Program-made: the position numbers and the translations under genes | Notes under the pieces: generated by a model | Seen by the model: only the letters and a program-made list of their open reading frames with translations | Databases searched by the model: none | What the model was told of the DNA's origin: nothing | Shown: piece after piece, positions 36,537-45,679 of the stretch | How positions within the stretch are numbered: the first letter of the stretch is position 1 | Layout: each line of letters starts with the position of its first letter | NCBI GenBank assembly: GCA_963815965.1 | Contig: CAWFIT010000001.1 | Span: forward strand, 248,001 to 312,000 | Direction: 5' to 3' | DNA length: 64,000 nt | DNA from: DASVFB01 sp963815965 | GTDB taxonomy: Bacteria; Actinomycetota; Thermoleophilia; Gaiellales; Gaiellaceae

Positions 36537-38641
36537 GCTGAAACCTCCTCGTAGAGCCTGGCCACGGATAGGAGCAGTTCGTCGTCGCCGACGGCTGCCG
36601 CGAGCTGGAGACCGGCGGGCAGATCGCCCTCGATTGGGCCGCACGGCAGCGACACCGCCGGGTTGCCTGCGAGGTTGTACGGGCCGGTGAAGCGGCCCTC
36701 GAGGTCTCCCTCGGGCGTGCCGACCGGCGGATCCTCGGCGGGCGCCGCATACGCGACGGTCGGCCCGGCGAGCACGTCGACCTGTTCGAAGAGCGTGGCG
36801 AACGCGGCGCCCACGCGGTCTCGGCCCGCCAACCCGGCGCGATACGCGTCGTCTTCGACTTGCGACCCGAGCTCGAGAAGCGCGCGCGTGCCCGGCCCGT
36901 AGCCGGTCGCGTCGCGCTCGAACAGCCCACGGTGAACCTCCCACGCCTCGCGCAGGATGATCGTGCCGAGTGCCTCGTCGACGAGCTCGAGCTCGGGCAG
37001 GTCGACGTCGACGATCTCGAGCCCTGCCGCGCCGAGGCGTTCGATCGCCTCCGTCACGCGCTCGCGGACCGCGGCGACGACGTCGGGGTCGTCGAGCTGC
37101 CGCCGCAGCACGCCGACCCGCAGCCCGGCGACCGGGCGCAGCTCGTACCGACGGTCGGCGAGCACAGCGAGGAGCGTCGCCGTCTGCGCGACCGTGCGCG
37201 TGAGCGTGCCAACGTGGTCGCATGTGCGGGAGAGCGGGAACACCCCCGTGACCGGGACGAGGCCGGACGTCGGCTTGAGCCCGACGATCCCGCAGTACGC
37301 GGCCGGGATCCGGATCGAGCCTCCGGTGTCGGTGCCGAGGGCGAGGTCGCATACGCCCGCTGCGACGAGCGCAGCCGAGCCGCTGCTCGACCCGCCCGAC
37401 GTGCGACTCTCGTCCCGCGGGTTGAACGTCATGCCGTACGCGGGGTTGACGCTGCCGGCTGCGTACTCGAGCAGGTTGGTCTTGCAGAGAAGCTCTGCAC
37501 CGGCGGCTCTCAGGCGGGCGACGACCGGCGCGTCCTCTGGAGCCGGCGGCGGCACGCCGACCGTGGACGCGTTCGTCGTCACAACGCCGCGAAGGTCGAT
37601 GTTGTCCTTCACCGCGACCGGCACGCCGTGGAGCGGACCGTCGACCGACCGGGCGGCCGGGGAGAGGACCGACGTGACCGCGTTCAGGCGCGGGCCGTCC
37701 TCCTCGAGACGCGCGTACGCGGCGAGGAGCTCGAGGTTCGACACCTCGCAGACACGCCCGCCATCCTCGATCTGGTGGATCAACTCGAGCGTCCGCCGCA
37801 CAAGGGGGGCATCGAGATCCTCGAGGATCGCGGTCTCGGCATTTCGCTTCCGCACGGCGAGGTCGCGGTAGATGCCCGAGTGCGTCTTCGCCGAGCGCCG
37901 GTTGAACTCGACGAGCCGGTCGATCGAGCCGTCGAGGTCGCCCGGGTCGAAGCCGTCGAACGGCTCGACCGGCACCGGTGAGACGGCGAGCACCTCGCGC
38001 GCGAGGCGCACGAAGAGCGGCCGGTACCGCGGTTCCGCGAGCGCGTCCGCGATCGACAGGTCGGAGACGGCGGTCGCGAAGAGCATTGCGCCGTAGGCCT
38101 CCTTGCCCCAGAGGAAGCCGAGGATGTTCCTCGTGCTCTTCGCGTCCGGGAGGTCGCGAACGAGGCGCGCTACACGCTCGCTCTCGCGGCCGTCGAGCTC
38201 GCCCACATAAAGCGATCCCTTGCCCCCGACGAAGATCTGACCCGGGGCGATGTAGTCCGCGCCGAAGTTGACGAACGCGCCGACTGTTCTCTCCTCGCCG
38301 ACGCGGTCTGCGATCGCAGGCTCGTTGACACCGTTCTGCAACGACACGACGAAGCCGGTGGACTCGAGCCGCGGCGCGATCGCATCGAGCGCAGCGGCGG
38401 TGTGCTGCGTCTTCACCGCGAGGAGCACGGCGTTCAGACTGTCCGGAAGCCCGTCGGGTGAGACGGCCGGCGCGTGCACGCTGAACCGTTCGACGGGCCC
38501 CTCGATCCTGAGACCGTGCTCGTTGATCGCAGCGACGTGCTCGGGGTCCGCATCGCAAAGGAGAACGTCGTGCCCGTCGCGTGCCAGGCGCGCTCCGATC
38601 GTGCCACCGATCGCACCAGCACCCACGACCACATAGTCCAT
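36533..38641 (-). CDS. Fusion of 2-dehydropantoate 2-reductase-like domain and amidase-signature domain
   Basis: 702 residues in one uninterrupted frame. Residues 1-312 are a PanE/ApbA-like reductase: GAGAIGG at 7-13, Asn103 in LQNGVNE and Lys180 in LWGKEAYG match the catalytic Asn and Lys of the family. Residues ~313-702 are an amidase of the AS family: Lys345 (GVPVAVKDNID), cis-Ser418 (TSGGSSSGSA) and nucleophile Ser442 (DTGGSIRIPA) with the expected spacing. The junction (AAYARLEEDGPRLNAV) is short and clean. This pairing is not one I know as a standard architecture. It is the first gene of the operon. Confidence 0.85.
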   Translation of the reverse strand: MDYVVVGAGAIGGTIGARLARDGHDVLLCDADPEHVAAINEHGLRIEGPVERFSVHAPAVSPDGLPDSLNAVLLAVKTQHTAAALDAIAPRLESTGFVVSLQNGVNEPAIADRVGEERTVGAFVNFGADYIAPGQIFVGGKGSLYVGELDGRESERVARLVRDLPDAKSTRNILGFLWGKEAYGAMLFATAVSDLSIADALAEPRYRPLFVRLAREVLAVSPVPVEPFDGFDPGDLDGSIDRLVEFNRRSAKTHSGIYRDLAVRKRNAETAILEDLDAPLVRRTLELIHQIEDGGRVCEVSNLELLAAYARLEEDGPRLNAVTSVLSPAARSVDGPLHGVPVAVKDNIDLRGVVTTNASTVGVPPPAPEDAPVVARLRAAGAELLCKTNLLEYAAGSVNPAYGMTFNPRDESRTSGGSSSGSAALVAAGVCDLALGTDTGGSIRIPAAYCGIVGLKPTSGLVPVTGVFPLSRTCDHVGTLTRTVAQTATLLAVLADRRYELRPVAGLRVGVLRRQLDDPDVVAAVRERVTEAIERLGAAGLEIVDVDLPELELVDEALGTIILREAWEVHRGLFERDATGYGPGTRALLELGSQVEDDAYRAGLAGRDRVGAAFATLFEQVDVLAGPTVAYAAPAEDPPVGTPEGDLEGRFTGPYNLAGNPAVSLPCGPIEGDLPAGLQLAAAVGDDELLLSVARLYEEVSA

Positions 38642-38866
38642 CCTCGTGACTCTAAGGCGTAGCGGTCGGCCTCTGGCACAAGCCCTCAGCGGCGACCCGT
38701 GCGATCAAAGCCCGATCTACGGCCCGTCGGGTGCAGCGGCGGCTTCGGATAGACCCGAGGAAGGCGACCCACCACGTCGAAGCGGAGTGAGAGCGTCGTG
38801 CGCAGGCCACGGACAAGAATCACATGCCGTTCTCTCAAGAGCTGTAACGGCTAGGTCGCGCGCGAC

Positions 38867-39769
38867 GTGCTCCAGCTTCGCGTCTATGGAGACCGACCGG
38901 TGATGGCTGGTGTGGCGGAGCAACTCGAGGCTCTCCCTGGGATGCGACACGTGAGCCTGACCGAAACAGGGCGCGGCGGAAGAGCGCTCGTCACCGCAGA
39001 CGTGCGCTCCGATGCCGCCGACCGGTCCCTCACCACGCTTCACGCGCTCGGCGTCTCGGCCGACGACGTCGCGCTGGTGCGGCTCGACACCATCGGTCCC
39101 GAATCGAGCGCGAACGAACCCAGTGCCCTCGTTTGGGCAGACGTCCTGGGCCAGGCACGAATCCAGGCGCGAGTCGCCGTGCGTTATCTGGTGCTAATGG
39201 CCGTCGCGGGAGTCATCGCCGGTCTGGCCGTCGTCAATAACAGCGCAACCCTGCTCGTCGGCGCGATGGCGATCAGCCCCGATCTCTACCCGATCACCGC
39301 CACCTGCACCGGCGTCGTCCTCCGCCGGCGCCGACTCGTGCGCCGCGGACTCGGGACGCTCGTGGTCGGACTCGGCGCCGCCTGCGCGCTTGCCATCGCG
39401 GTCACGGCACTCCTGAACGTGCTCGACGCGCTCCCGGCCGGATTCGCCCTGGACCAGTACTCCGCCACCCAGACCCACGTCAACGCGACGACGATCCTCG
39501 TTGCCCTCGCCGCGGGCGTCGCCGGAATGCTCGCAGTCGAGACGCGGGCCAGCGCGGCGGTCGGCGTTGGGATCTCGGTCACGACTATCCCCGCGAGCGC
39601 GTACCTCGGCGTCGCCATCGGCTTGGGTGAGCTCTCGTCCTCGCTCTCCGGGCTCGCGGTGCTCGCGGCGAACATCACGATGATGCTCCTCGCGGGCTCA
39701 ACCGCGCTCGCCATCCAACGGAGAGTCGCGTCACACGCTAACGAGACAAGCCGCTCCGGGTCAGCTTAG
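38867..39769 (+). CDS. DUF389 membrane protein
   Basis: 300 residues from GTG 38867 (weak ribosome site). An N-terminal soluble ferredoxin-like ~95 residues precedes about six membrane helices. The DUF389 hallmark VNNSATLLVGAMAISPDLYP is near residue 122. Function of the family is not established; some members are annotated as transport-related. It is divergent from the fusion-led operon and 106 bases before the convergent AI-2E permease gene. Confidence 0.85.
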   Translation: MLQLRVYGDRPVMAGVAEQLEALPGMRHVSLTETGRGGRALVTADVRSDAADRSLTTLHALGVSADDVALVRLDTIGPESSANEPSALVWADVLGQARIQARVAVRYLVLMAVAGVIAGLAVVNNSATLLVGAMAISPDLYPITATCTGVVLRRRRLVRRGLGTLVVGLGAACALAIAVTALLNVLDALPAGFALDQYSATQTHVNATTILVALAAGVAGMLAVETRASAAVGVGISVTTIPASAYLGVAIGLGELSSSLSGLAVLAANITMMLLAGSTALAIQRRVASHANETSRSGSA

Positions 39770-39875
39770 AAGCCGATTGCAAACCGTGCCCTCGCGTGAC
39801 CGGCGGTCGCTCGAATTGATAATGCAGGCGCCGCGACGGAACCCGGGTCTGTCCGTCGACTCATTGCCGCGCTGC

Positions 39876-41063
39876 TCAGAGCGCCGCCGCAGGATCGGGC
39901 GCCGGCCCGGCCGGCGGAGCGCGCTCCGCTTCTTCGACGGCCTTCGCCTGCACCAGTTCGCTGTTGATGTGCAGAGCCGCAGAGGTGAGCGGCGCGGCGA
40001 GCACCATCCCGATCATGCCGAACAGGCTTCCGGCGCCAATGGTGACAATCAGGACGACTAGCGGATTGAGATCGAGCGTCGCACCGAACGCGATCGGCTG
40101 CACGATGTTCTGGAGTAGCCCGTTAGCGAGGATGACGACGACAAGCATGATCAGCGCGGCCGTCGTGCCCTGAGACGAAAGCGTGAGCAGTACAGCAAAC
40201 GCTCCCGACACGAACGCCCCAATGAAGGGGACGTAGGCCGTCACGAAGACGACGACGGCGATCGTCCCCGCCAGCGGAACTCCGAGCAGGACCGCGGCGA
40301 GGCCAACCACGATCGCGTTGAACGCCGCGACGTAGGTGACGCCGAGGAAGTAGCGCCGCAGCGACTGGACCACGTTCGACGTGATGACCCTCGCGACCTC
40401 TGGCTCTACCCCCAGGTGCCGGTCGATGAAGCGACGCACGGTCGGACCGTCCTTGAGGAGGAAGAACGTCGAGAAGATGGTGAAAGTGAGGAAGAAGACG
40501 AACGACGTCAACCCTGAGATTCCGTTCGCCACTCCCTCGAGCAGCGATTTGCCGGTCTCGGCGGTTCCACTCTTGGTGCTCTCCTTGACCCCCGACGTGC
40601 CTCCTGCTCCGGCGTCGTTGATCCAGCCCTCGATCTTGTTGACGGCGTCGGAAAGGGAGGACTTGATCTCGGCGGACTGCTCGTAAATCCCACCGAAGAC
40701 CATGAGCGCGATCACGACGGCGATCGCCAGCAGGCCGAGCAGGACGATTGCGGCGCCGCCGGGCCGAGGGATCCGGTGGTGCTCCAGTTTCGTCACAAGC
40801 GGGCCTGCGACCGTGGCGAGGATCGCACCGAGCGCGACGGGCACCGTGATCGTCGACGTGAGACCGAGTAGCCAGACGAGCCCAACGAGGAGGAGCGCAA
40901 CGCCGACGAGGATCCAGGCGAGCAGGCCGAGATCGCGGAGCCACGTCGGGGCCGAGAACACGCGCTCGAGCGAGGTCGCATCGATCTGGACGGCGGGCGG
41001 TGTTGCATCGCCCTCGGGGGAACCCCGGTTCTTCGAGAATCGGTCGAAGATGCTGGTCCTCAC
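39876..41063 (-). CDS. AI-2E family transporter (TqsA/PerM-like)
   Basis: 395 residues, about seven to eight membrane helices with the family architecture: paired N-terminal helices (LLAWILVGVALLLVGLVWLL), a central amphipathic region near residues 130-180, and C-terminal helices with PFIGAFVSGAF near residue 277. Members export signal molecules or act as antiporters; the substrate here is unknown. A palindromic site 50 bases upstream (41114-41132) lies in the shared divergent promoter with the coiled-coil protein. Confidence 0.88.
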   Translation of the reverse strand: MRTSIFDRFSKNRGSPEGDATPPAVQIDATSLERVFSAPTWLRDLGLLAWILVGVALLLVGLVWLLGLTSTITVPVALGAILATVAGPLVTKLEHHRIPRPGGAAIVLLGLLAIAVVIALMVFGGIYEQSAEIKSSLSDAVNKIEGWINDAGAGGTSGVKESTKSGTAETGKSLLEGVANGISGLTSFVFFLTFTIFSTFFLLKDGPTVRRFIDRHLGVEPEVARVITSNVVQSLRRYFLGVTYVAAFNAIVVGLAAVLLGVPLAGTIAVVVFVTAYVPFIGAFVSGAFAVLLTLSSQGTTAALIMLVVVILANGLLQNIVQPIAFGATLDLNPLVVLIVTIGAGSLFGMIGMVLAAPLTSAALHINSELVQAKAVEEAERAPPAGPAPDPAAAL

Positions 41064-41113
41064 ACTGCCGAGAAGCTACTCGGGTCTTCGGCCGGAGCGG
41101 AATGCGCTGCGAT

Positions 41114-41132
41114 CGAATCACCCGGGATGAAC
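41114..41132. promoter_or_regulatory. Palindromic operator candidate, site 1
   Basis: CGAATCACCCGGGATGAAC, related to TTCAYCCGGRTGAA with one extra centre base, lies in the divergent promoter region between the AI-2E permease and the small coiled-coil gene. The same 19 bases recur in inverted orientation at 41708-41726. Confidence 0.55.
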
Positions 41133-41236
41133 GCGCGCGGACGAGACATCCCCTCGGACGAACCTTCTAGGATCGACGCCAGGATCAGGTCGCGGCCCAT
41201 TGTGGCGCCGTAAACGAGAGGAGGCTGGCTAAGTCC

Positions 41237-41671
41237 ATGAGTCGGAGAGCGTGGTTCATCGTGATGGCCGCCGCGGGCGTCGGCATTTTGATCCTCATCG
41301 GTGTGCTGAGCTCGCGGGGAGGCAATTCGCAGGCGACGGCCCAAGACAACTTCTGCTCGAGTCTCAACGCTCTCAAGGGCTCGATCAACGATCTGACGAG
41401 CCTCAGCCCGAGCACGGCCTCGAAGTCGGACTATCAGTCGGACGTGGACGCGATCCAGAGCGACTGGGATCAGGTCAAGAGCGACGCATCGGATCTCACG
41501 AACGTCACGACGAGCCAACTCGACGACTCCTGGGACTCGTTCAAGTCCGCAGTCGACGACGTCCCGAGCGACGCGTCGGTCAGCGACGCGTTGAACGACG
41601 TCAAGTCCTCGGCGCAGACGTTGGCTTCGTCGGTCACGTCGACGCTCTCCGGACCGGACTGCTCGTCGTAG
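41237..41671 (+). CDS. Small membrane-anchored coiled-coil protein, unknown function
   Basis: 144 residues. One N-terminal membrane helix (WFIVMAAAGVGILILIGVL) is followed by an Asp/Ser-rich extracytoplasmic part with regularly spaced helical heptads, one Cys near residue 40 (DNFCSSL) and one at the C-terminus (GPDCSS), likely a disulfide. GAGGAGG lies rather far (about 14 bases) upstream. No family was recognised. It is flanked by two identical inverted palindromes (sites 1 and 2), suggesting tight control. Confidence 0.7.
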   Translation: MSRRAWFIVMAAAGVGILILIGVLSSRGGNSQATAQDNFCSSLNALKGSINDLTSLSPSTASKSDYQSDVDAIQSDWDQVKSDASDLTNVTTSQLDDSWDSFKSAVDDVPSDASVSDALNDVKSSAQTLASSVTSTLSGPDCSS

Positions 41672-41707
41672 CAGAGCGCTCAAAACCCGCCATGACCCGA
41701 GGTCGCG

Positions 41708-41726
41708 GTTCATCCCGGGTGATTCG
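41708..41726. promoter_or_regulatory. Palindromic operator candidate, site 2
   Basis: GTTCATCCCGGGTGATTCG is the exact reverse complement of site 1 (41114-41132). It lies 105 bases before the arylsulfatase start. Confidence 0.55.
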
Positions 41727-41830
41727 GCCCGGCCGTCTTGAAACGCGCATGACGAGCCGGGACGATGGTTCTCGTGCACGCCCAGCAGCAGCGTGCCCAT
41801 TCGAATAAAGCGAGAGCGAAGGGTGGAGAG

Positions 41831-44236
41831 ATGAGTGAGTCGACGGTTGATCGGACGGTTCTTCCGATTCGGCGCCCGCCGTTCGGCGGCGCGACGAAGC
41901 GGACCCTCGGGGACTCAAAGCCCGATTGGAGCCAGGCGAGTCACGTCCAACCGCCGAAGGACGCGCCGAACGTTCTCCTCGTCCTGATCGACGACGCCGG
42001 CTTCGGAAACCCGAGCACCTTCGGCGGTCCGATCCAGACCCCGAACTACACGCGGCTCGCGGAGAACGGCCTGCGCTACAACCGCTTCCACGTCACGGCG
42101 CTGTGCTCGCCGACCAGAGCGGCGCTGCTGACGGGGCGGAACCACCACCGCGTCGGCTTCGGCATGGTGGGCGAGTTCTCCGGCCCGTTCCCCGGGTACA
42201 ACGCGACCATTCCGCGGGACTGTGCGCCCTTCCCGCGCATCCTGCAGGAGAACGGCTACCTGACGGGAGGGTTTGGGAAGTGGCACCTCACCCCGGACAA
42301 CCAGCAGGGATTCTCGGGGCCGTTCGACCGTTGGCCGCCCCGCCTCGGGTTCGACTACTTCTGGGGCTTCCTCGGCGGCGAGGCAGGGCAGTACGACCCG
42401 GTGATCGCGGAGAACCAGAAGATGATCGGCGTCCCCGAAGCGAAGGACGGCGAGAAGTATTACTTCCAGGACGACCTGGCCAAGCAGACGATCGCCTGGC
42501 TGCACCGCGTCCGCTCCGAGAAGCCGAAGACGCCGTGGTTCGCCTACGTTGCGACCGGCTGCAGCCACGCGCCGCACCACGTGCCGCGCGAGTGGTCCGA
42601 CAAGTACCGCGGGAAGTTTGACGCCGGCTGGGACGTCATGCGGGAGGAGACGTTTGCGCGCCAGAAGGCGCTCGGCGTCGTCCCCGCCGACGCGGAGTTG
42701 TCGCCGCGCAACGACGCGTTCCCGACGTGGGACTCGCTCGACGAGACGCACAAGCGCTGGTATGCGCGCCAGATGGAGGTCTACGCGGGCTACTCGGAGA
42801 ACGCCGACTGGAACATCGGCCGGATCATCGAGGCGATCGAGGAGATGGGCGAGCTCGAGAACACGGTCGTGATGTGGATCTGGGGCGACAACGGCGCGAG
42901 CATGGAAGGAACGCTCACAGGCACATTCAACGAGCTGACGACGCTGAACGGGATCCCGCTCACGCCCGAGGAGCAGATCGGGCTCCTCTTCAAGCACGGC
43001 GGCCTCGAAGCGTGGGGCGACGAGCAGCTCGCACCGCACTACTCGGCGGGCTGGGCCTGGGCAGGAAACGCGCCGTTCGACTGGGGCAAGCAGGTCGCTT
43101 CGCACCTCGGCGGTACGCGCAACCCGATGGTCCTGCACTGGCCCGCCGGCGTCAAGGACCCAGGCGCGGTCCGCAGCCACTACACACACGTGAACGACGT
43201 CGGCGCGACGGTCCTCGATCTCGCCGGGATCCCCATGCCCGAGACGATCGACGGCATCGCGCAGCAGCCCTTCGACGGGGCGACGTTCGCCGACTCCTTC
43301 GGGGACGCGGCAGCGCCGGAGCGCCACACGCAGCAGTACTACGAGATCCTCGGCAACCGCGGGATGTACAAGGACGGCTGGCTGCTCGCGCAGCGGCTCC
43401 AGCGGATCCCGTGGGACCTCGACCCGGAGAAGCTCCGTGCGTTCGGCCCCGGCTGGAACCCGGACGACGAGCCGGTCGAGCTCTACTACCTGCCCGACGA
43501 CTTCACCCAGTCGAAGAACGTCGCGGCCGAGCATCCGGAGAAGGTGAAGGAGCTAACCGACCTCTTCTGGGCCGAGGCCGAGGCCAACAACGTGCTGCCG
43601 CTGCTCGGCGGGCTGACGTCGTTCTTCGGAATGGTCCCGCCGCTGCCGGAGGACACGACGTTCGTCTTCCGCGGCGACATCCAGAACATCCCGAGCGGGA
43701 TGATCCCGCGGATCTACAACCACTCGTACACGATCAGCGCCGACCTGGTCATCCCCGAGGGCGGCGCAGAGGGCGTGATCGTCGCCGAGGCCGACCATCT
43801 CGGCGGCTTCTCCCTTTTCGTCCAGGACGGGAAGCTCAAGCACACCTATTCGATGCTCGGCGTGCTCGAGTACACGCAGGCGGCCGAGCAACCACTACCG
43901 ACAGGCGACGTCAACGTCGAGCTCGTCTTCACGGCCGACGCGCCGAAGCCTGCGACCGGCGGGGAGGTGACGCTGCTCGTAAACGGCGACCCCGTCGCCA
44001 ACGGCAGGATGGAGCACACCGTGCCCGGTCGCTTCTCGGGCTACTCCGGCATGGACATCGGTCGCGACAACGGCCTCGTTGTCGACCAGAGCTACGCAGA
44101 CAAGGCGCCGTTCGCCTTCACCGGCGAGATCAAGCAAGTCGTCTTCGACGTCGCACCCGACCTGAGCGCGGAGGACGCGAGCGCGCTCAACGAACTCGCC
44201 GCACAGGCCCTGGCGACACACGCGGCAAGCGCCTAG
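41831..44236 (+). CDS. Arylsulfatase (formylglycine-dependent)
   Basis: 801 residues, the length of large actinobacterial AtsA-type sulfatases. Metal-binding Asp pair in VLIDDAGFG near residue 53; the formylglycine motif CSPTRAALLTGR has Cys92 as the residue to be converted, so an activating enzyme is needed elsewhere; TGGFGKWHLTPDN follows. A C-terminal ~200-residue beta domain completes it. ATG 41831 is preferred over an upstream start that lacks family sequence. There is no signal peptide, so it is probably cytoplasmic. It may release sulfate from organic sulfate esters. Twelve bases to the next gene. Confidence 0.92.
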   Translation: MSESTVDRTVLPIRRPPFGGATKRTLGDSKPDWSQASHVQPPKDAPNVLLVLIDDAGFGNPSTFGGPIQTPNYTRLAENGLRYNRFHVTALCSPTRAALLTGRNHHRVGFGMVGEFSGPFPGYNATIPRDCAPFPRILQENGYLTGGFGKWHLTPDNQQGFSGPFDRWPPRLGFDYFWGFLGGEAGQYDPVIAENQKMIGVPEAKDGEKYYFQDDLAKQTIAWLHRVRSEKPKTPWFAYVATGCSHAPHHVPREWSDKYRGKFDAGWDVMREETFARQKALGVVPADAELSPRNDAFPTWDSLDETHKRWYARQMEVYAGYSENADWNIGRIIEAIEEMGELENTVVMWIWGDNGASMEGTLTGTFNELTTLNGIPLTPEEQIGLLFKHGGLEAWGDEQLAPHYSAGWAWAGNAPFDWGKQVASHLGGTRNPMVLHWPAGVKDPGAVRSHYTHVNDVGATVLDLAGIPMPETIDGIAQQPFDGATFADSFGDAAAPERHTQQYYEILGNRGMYKDGWLLAQRLQRIPWDLDPEKLRAFGPGWNPDDEPVELYYLPDDFTQSKNVAAEHPEKVKELTDLFWAEAEANNVLPLLGGLTSFFGMVPPLPEDTTFVFRGDIQNIPSGMIPRIYNHSYTISADLVIPEGGAEGVIVAEADHLGGFSLFVQDGKLKHTYSMLGVLEYTQAAEQPLPTGDVNVELVFTADAPKPATGGEVTLLVNGDPVANGRMEHTVPGRFSGYSGMDIGRDNGLVVDQSYADKAPFAFTGEIKQVVFDVAPDLSAEDASALNELAAQALATHAASA

Positions 44237-44247
44237 AGAGGAGCATC

Positions 44248-44769
44248 GTGACCGACAACAACGACCAACTGGACGTTTTGATCGCCGTCTACCTGATCCC
44301 CGAGCTCGCGCAGCAGGACTTCGACGGGTTCGTGAAGCTCGCGCACGCGAAAACGATCTCGACCGACGGCGTGGTGCTCGTCGCCAAGGACGCCGCGGGC
44401 GAGGTCACGGTGCAGGAGACCGGCGACCACATGGGACGCAAGGGCGCCAAACTCGGCGGGGGAGTTGGTCTTGTCGTGGGCCTTTTCGCACCGCCGCTCC
44501 TTGCGGCGACCGCGGTTGGAGCGGCAGCGGGAGCCGTCCTCGGCAAGGTCGCGCGCCACCGCATGGAGTCGGGGATCGGCGACAAGATGGACGGCGCGCT
44601 CCCGCCCGGCTCGGCGGGAATCATCGCGATCTATGACCACGACGACGCGGATGCGGTCACCGCCGCGCTCGGGAACTCGATCCGCTCGTCGGTCTCACAG
44701 ATCGACAAGGCCTCCGCCAAGGAGCTCAAGGCCGGCCTCGAAGAGGCGTCCGCCGGACTTGCTGGCTGA
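44248..44769 (+). CDS. DUF1269-type protein with glycine-rich membrane segment
   Basis: 173 residues from GTG 44248 (GAGAGGAGC upstream). An N-terminal ferredoxin-like fold (LDVLIAVYLIPELAQQDFDG) is followed by a central Gly/Ala-rich hydrophobic hairpin (GVGLVVGLFAPPLLAATAVG) near residues 72-100 and a C-terminal soluble part. This matches DUF1269. Function unknown; members often sit in stress-responsive operons. A related but DUF6325-type protein is encoded at 50202. Four bases separate it from the downstream SDR. Confidence 0.8.
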   Translation: MTDNNDQLDVLIAVYLIPELAQQDFDGFVKLAHAKTISTDGVVLVAKDAAGEVTVQETGDHMGRKGAKLGGGVGLVVGLFAPPLLAATAVGAAAGAVLGKVARHRMESGIGDKMDGALPPGSAGIIAIYDHDDADAVTAALGNSIRSSVSQIDKASAKELKAGLEEASAGLAG

Positions 44770-44772
44770 CGG

Positions 44773-45645
44773 ATGCCGTCCGGGAGCAAAGATCGAGGCT
44801 CCGTTGTCATAACAGGCACGTCGACTGGGATCGGCCGGGCGACTGCGCAGCACCTCGCCGAGCAAGGGTTTCACGTCTTCGCCGGCGTCCGGCGGGACGA
44901 GGACGGCGAATCGCTTGTCGCGGAGTACTCGGGGAAACTGACCCCGCTGATCATCGACGTCACGGACGACGCAACGATCTCGGCGGCCGCCGCGATGGTC
45001 ACTGACGCTGTGGGCGGCCGCGGTCTCGCCGGCCTGGTCAACAACGCGGGCATCGGCGTGCCCGCACCCATCGAGTTCCAGCCGATGGCTGACTTCCGCG
45101 AGCAGTTGGAGGTCAATCTGTTCGGGCCGGTCGCCATGATCCAGGCGTTCCTGCCCCTCATCCGGCAAGGGGGCGGTCGGATCGTCAACGTCGGGTCGAT
45201 CGGCGGCATGCTCGTCCTGCCGATCAACGGCGCGTACAGCGCGTCGAAGTTCGGGATCCGGGCGGTCAGCGACGCGCTTCGGTTGGAGCTGCGGCAGTGG
45301 AACATCCACGTGGCACTGATCGAGGTCGCGCCGGTCAAGACCGCGATCTTCGGCAAGTCATTCGCGGCGATGGACGCGCTCGAGAGCACGCTCGGTGAGG
45401 AGGGCTTCCGGCTCTACAAGAAGCAGATCGCCGCGATTCGGAAGGCGGTGGAGAAGGCGGCGGACAGCGCAGATCCGCCGCTCGTCATCGCGAAGGCGAT
45501 CCTGGATGCCCTGACCTCCGACAAGCCGAAAACGAAGTATCTGGCAGGCCACGGCGGGAAAGAGACGGCCGTGGCGGCGGCTCTCCCGGATCGAGCGCGC
45601 GATCGGGCGCTCGCCCGCGAGCTCGGGCTCCCCAAGCCGAAGTAG
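44773..45645 (+). CDS. Short-chain dehydrogenase/reductase
   Basis: 290 residues, classical SDR: TGTSTGIG near residue 14, VNNAGIG near residue 92, Ser in NVGSIGG and YSASKFGIR near residue 156. The C-terminal 60 residues extend beyond the usual 250-residue core, as in retinol-dehydrogenase-like SDRs. It sits in a row of genes (sulfatase, DUF1269, SDR, flavodoxin-like) with short gaps, so co-transcription is likely. Substrate unknown. Confidence 0.88.
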   Translation: MPSGSKDRGSVVITGTSTGIGRATAQHLAEQGFHVFAGVRRDEDGESLVAEYSGKLTPLIIDVTDDATISAAAAMVTDAVGGRGLAGLVNNAGIGVPAPIEFQPMADFREQLEVNLFGPVAMIQAFLPLIRQGGGRIVNVGSIGGMLVLPINGAYSASKFGIRAVSDALRLELRQWNIHVALIEVAPVKTAIFGKSFAAMDALESTLGEEGFRLYKKQIAAIRKAVEKAADSADPPLVIAKAILDALTSDKPKTKYLAGHGGKETAVAAALPDRARDRALARELGLPKPK

Positions 45646-45679
45646 CGCGTCAGCGAGATTCAGTCGAAAAGGAGACGAA

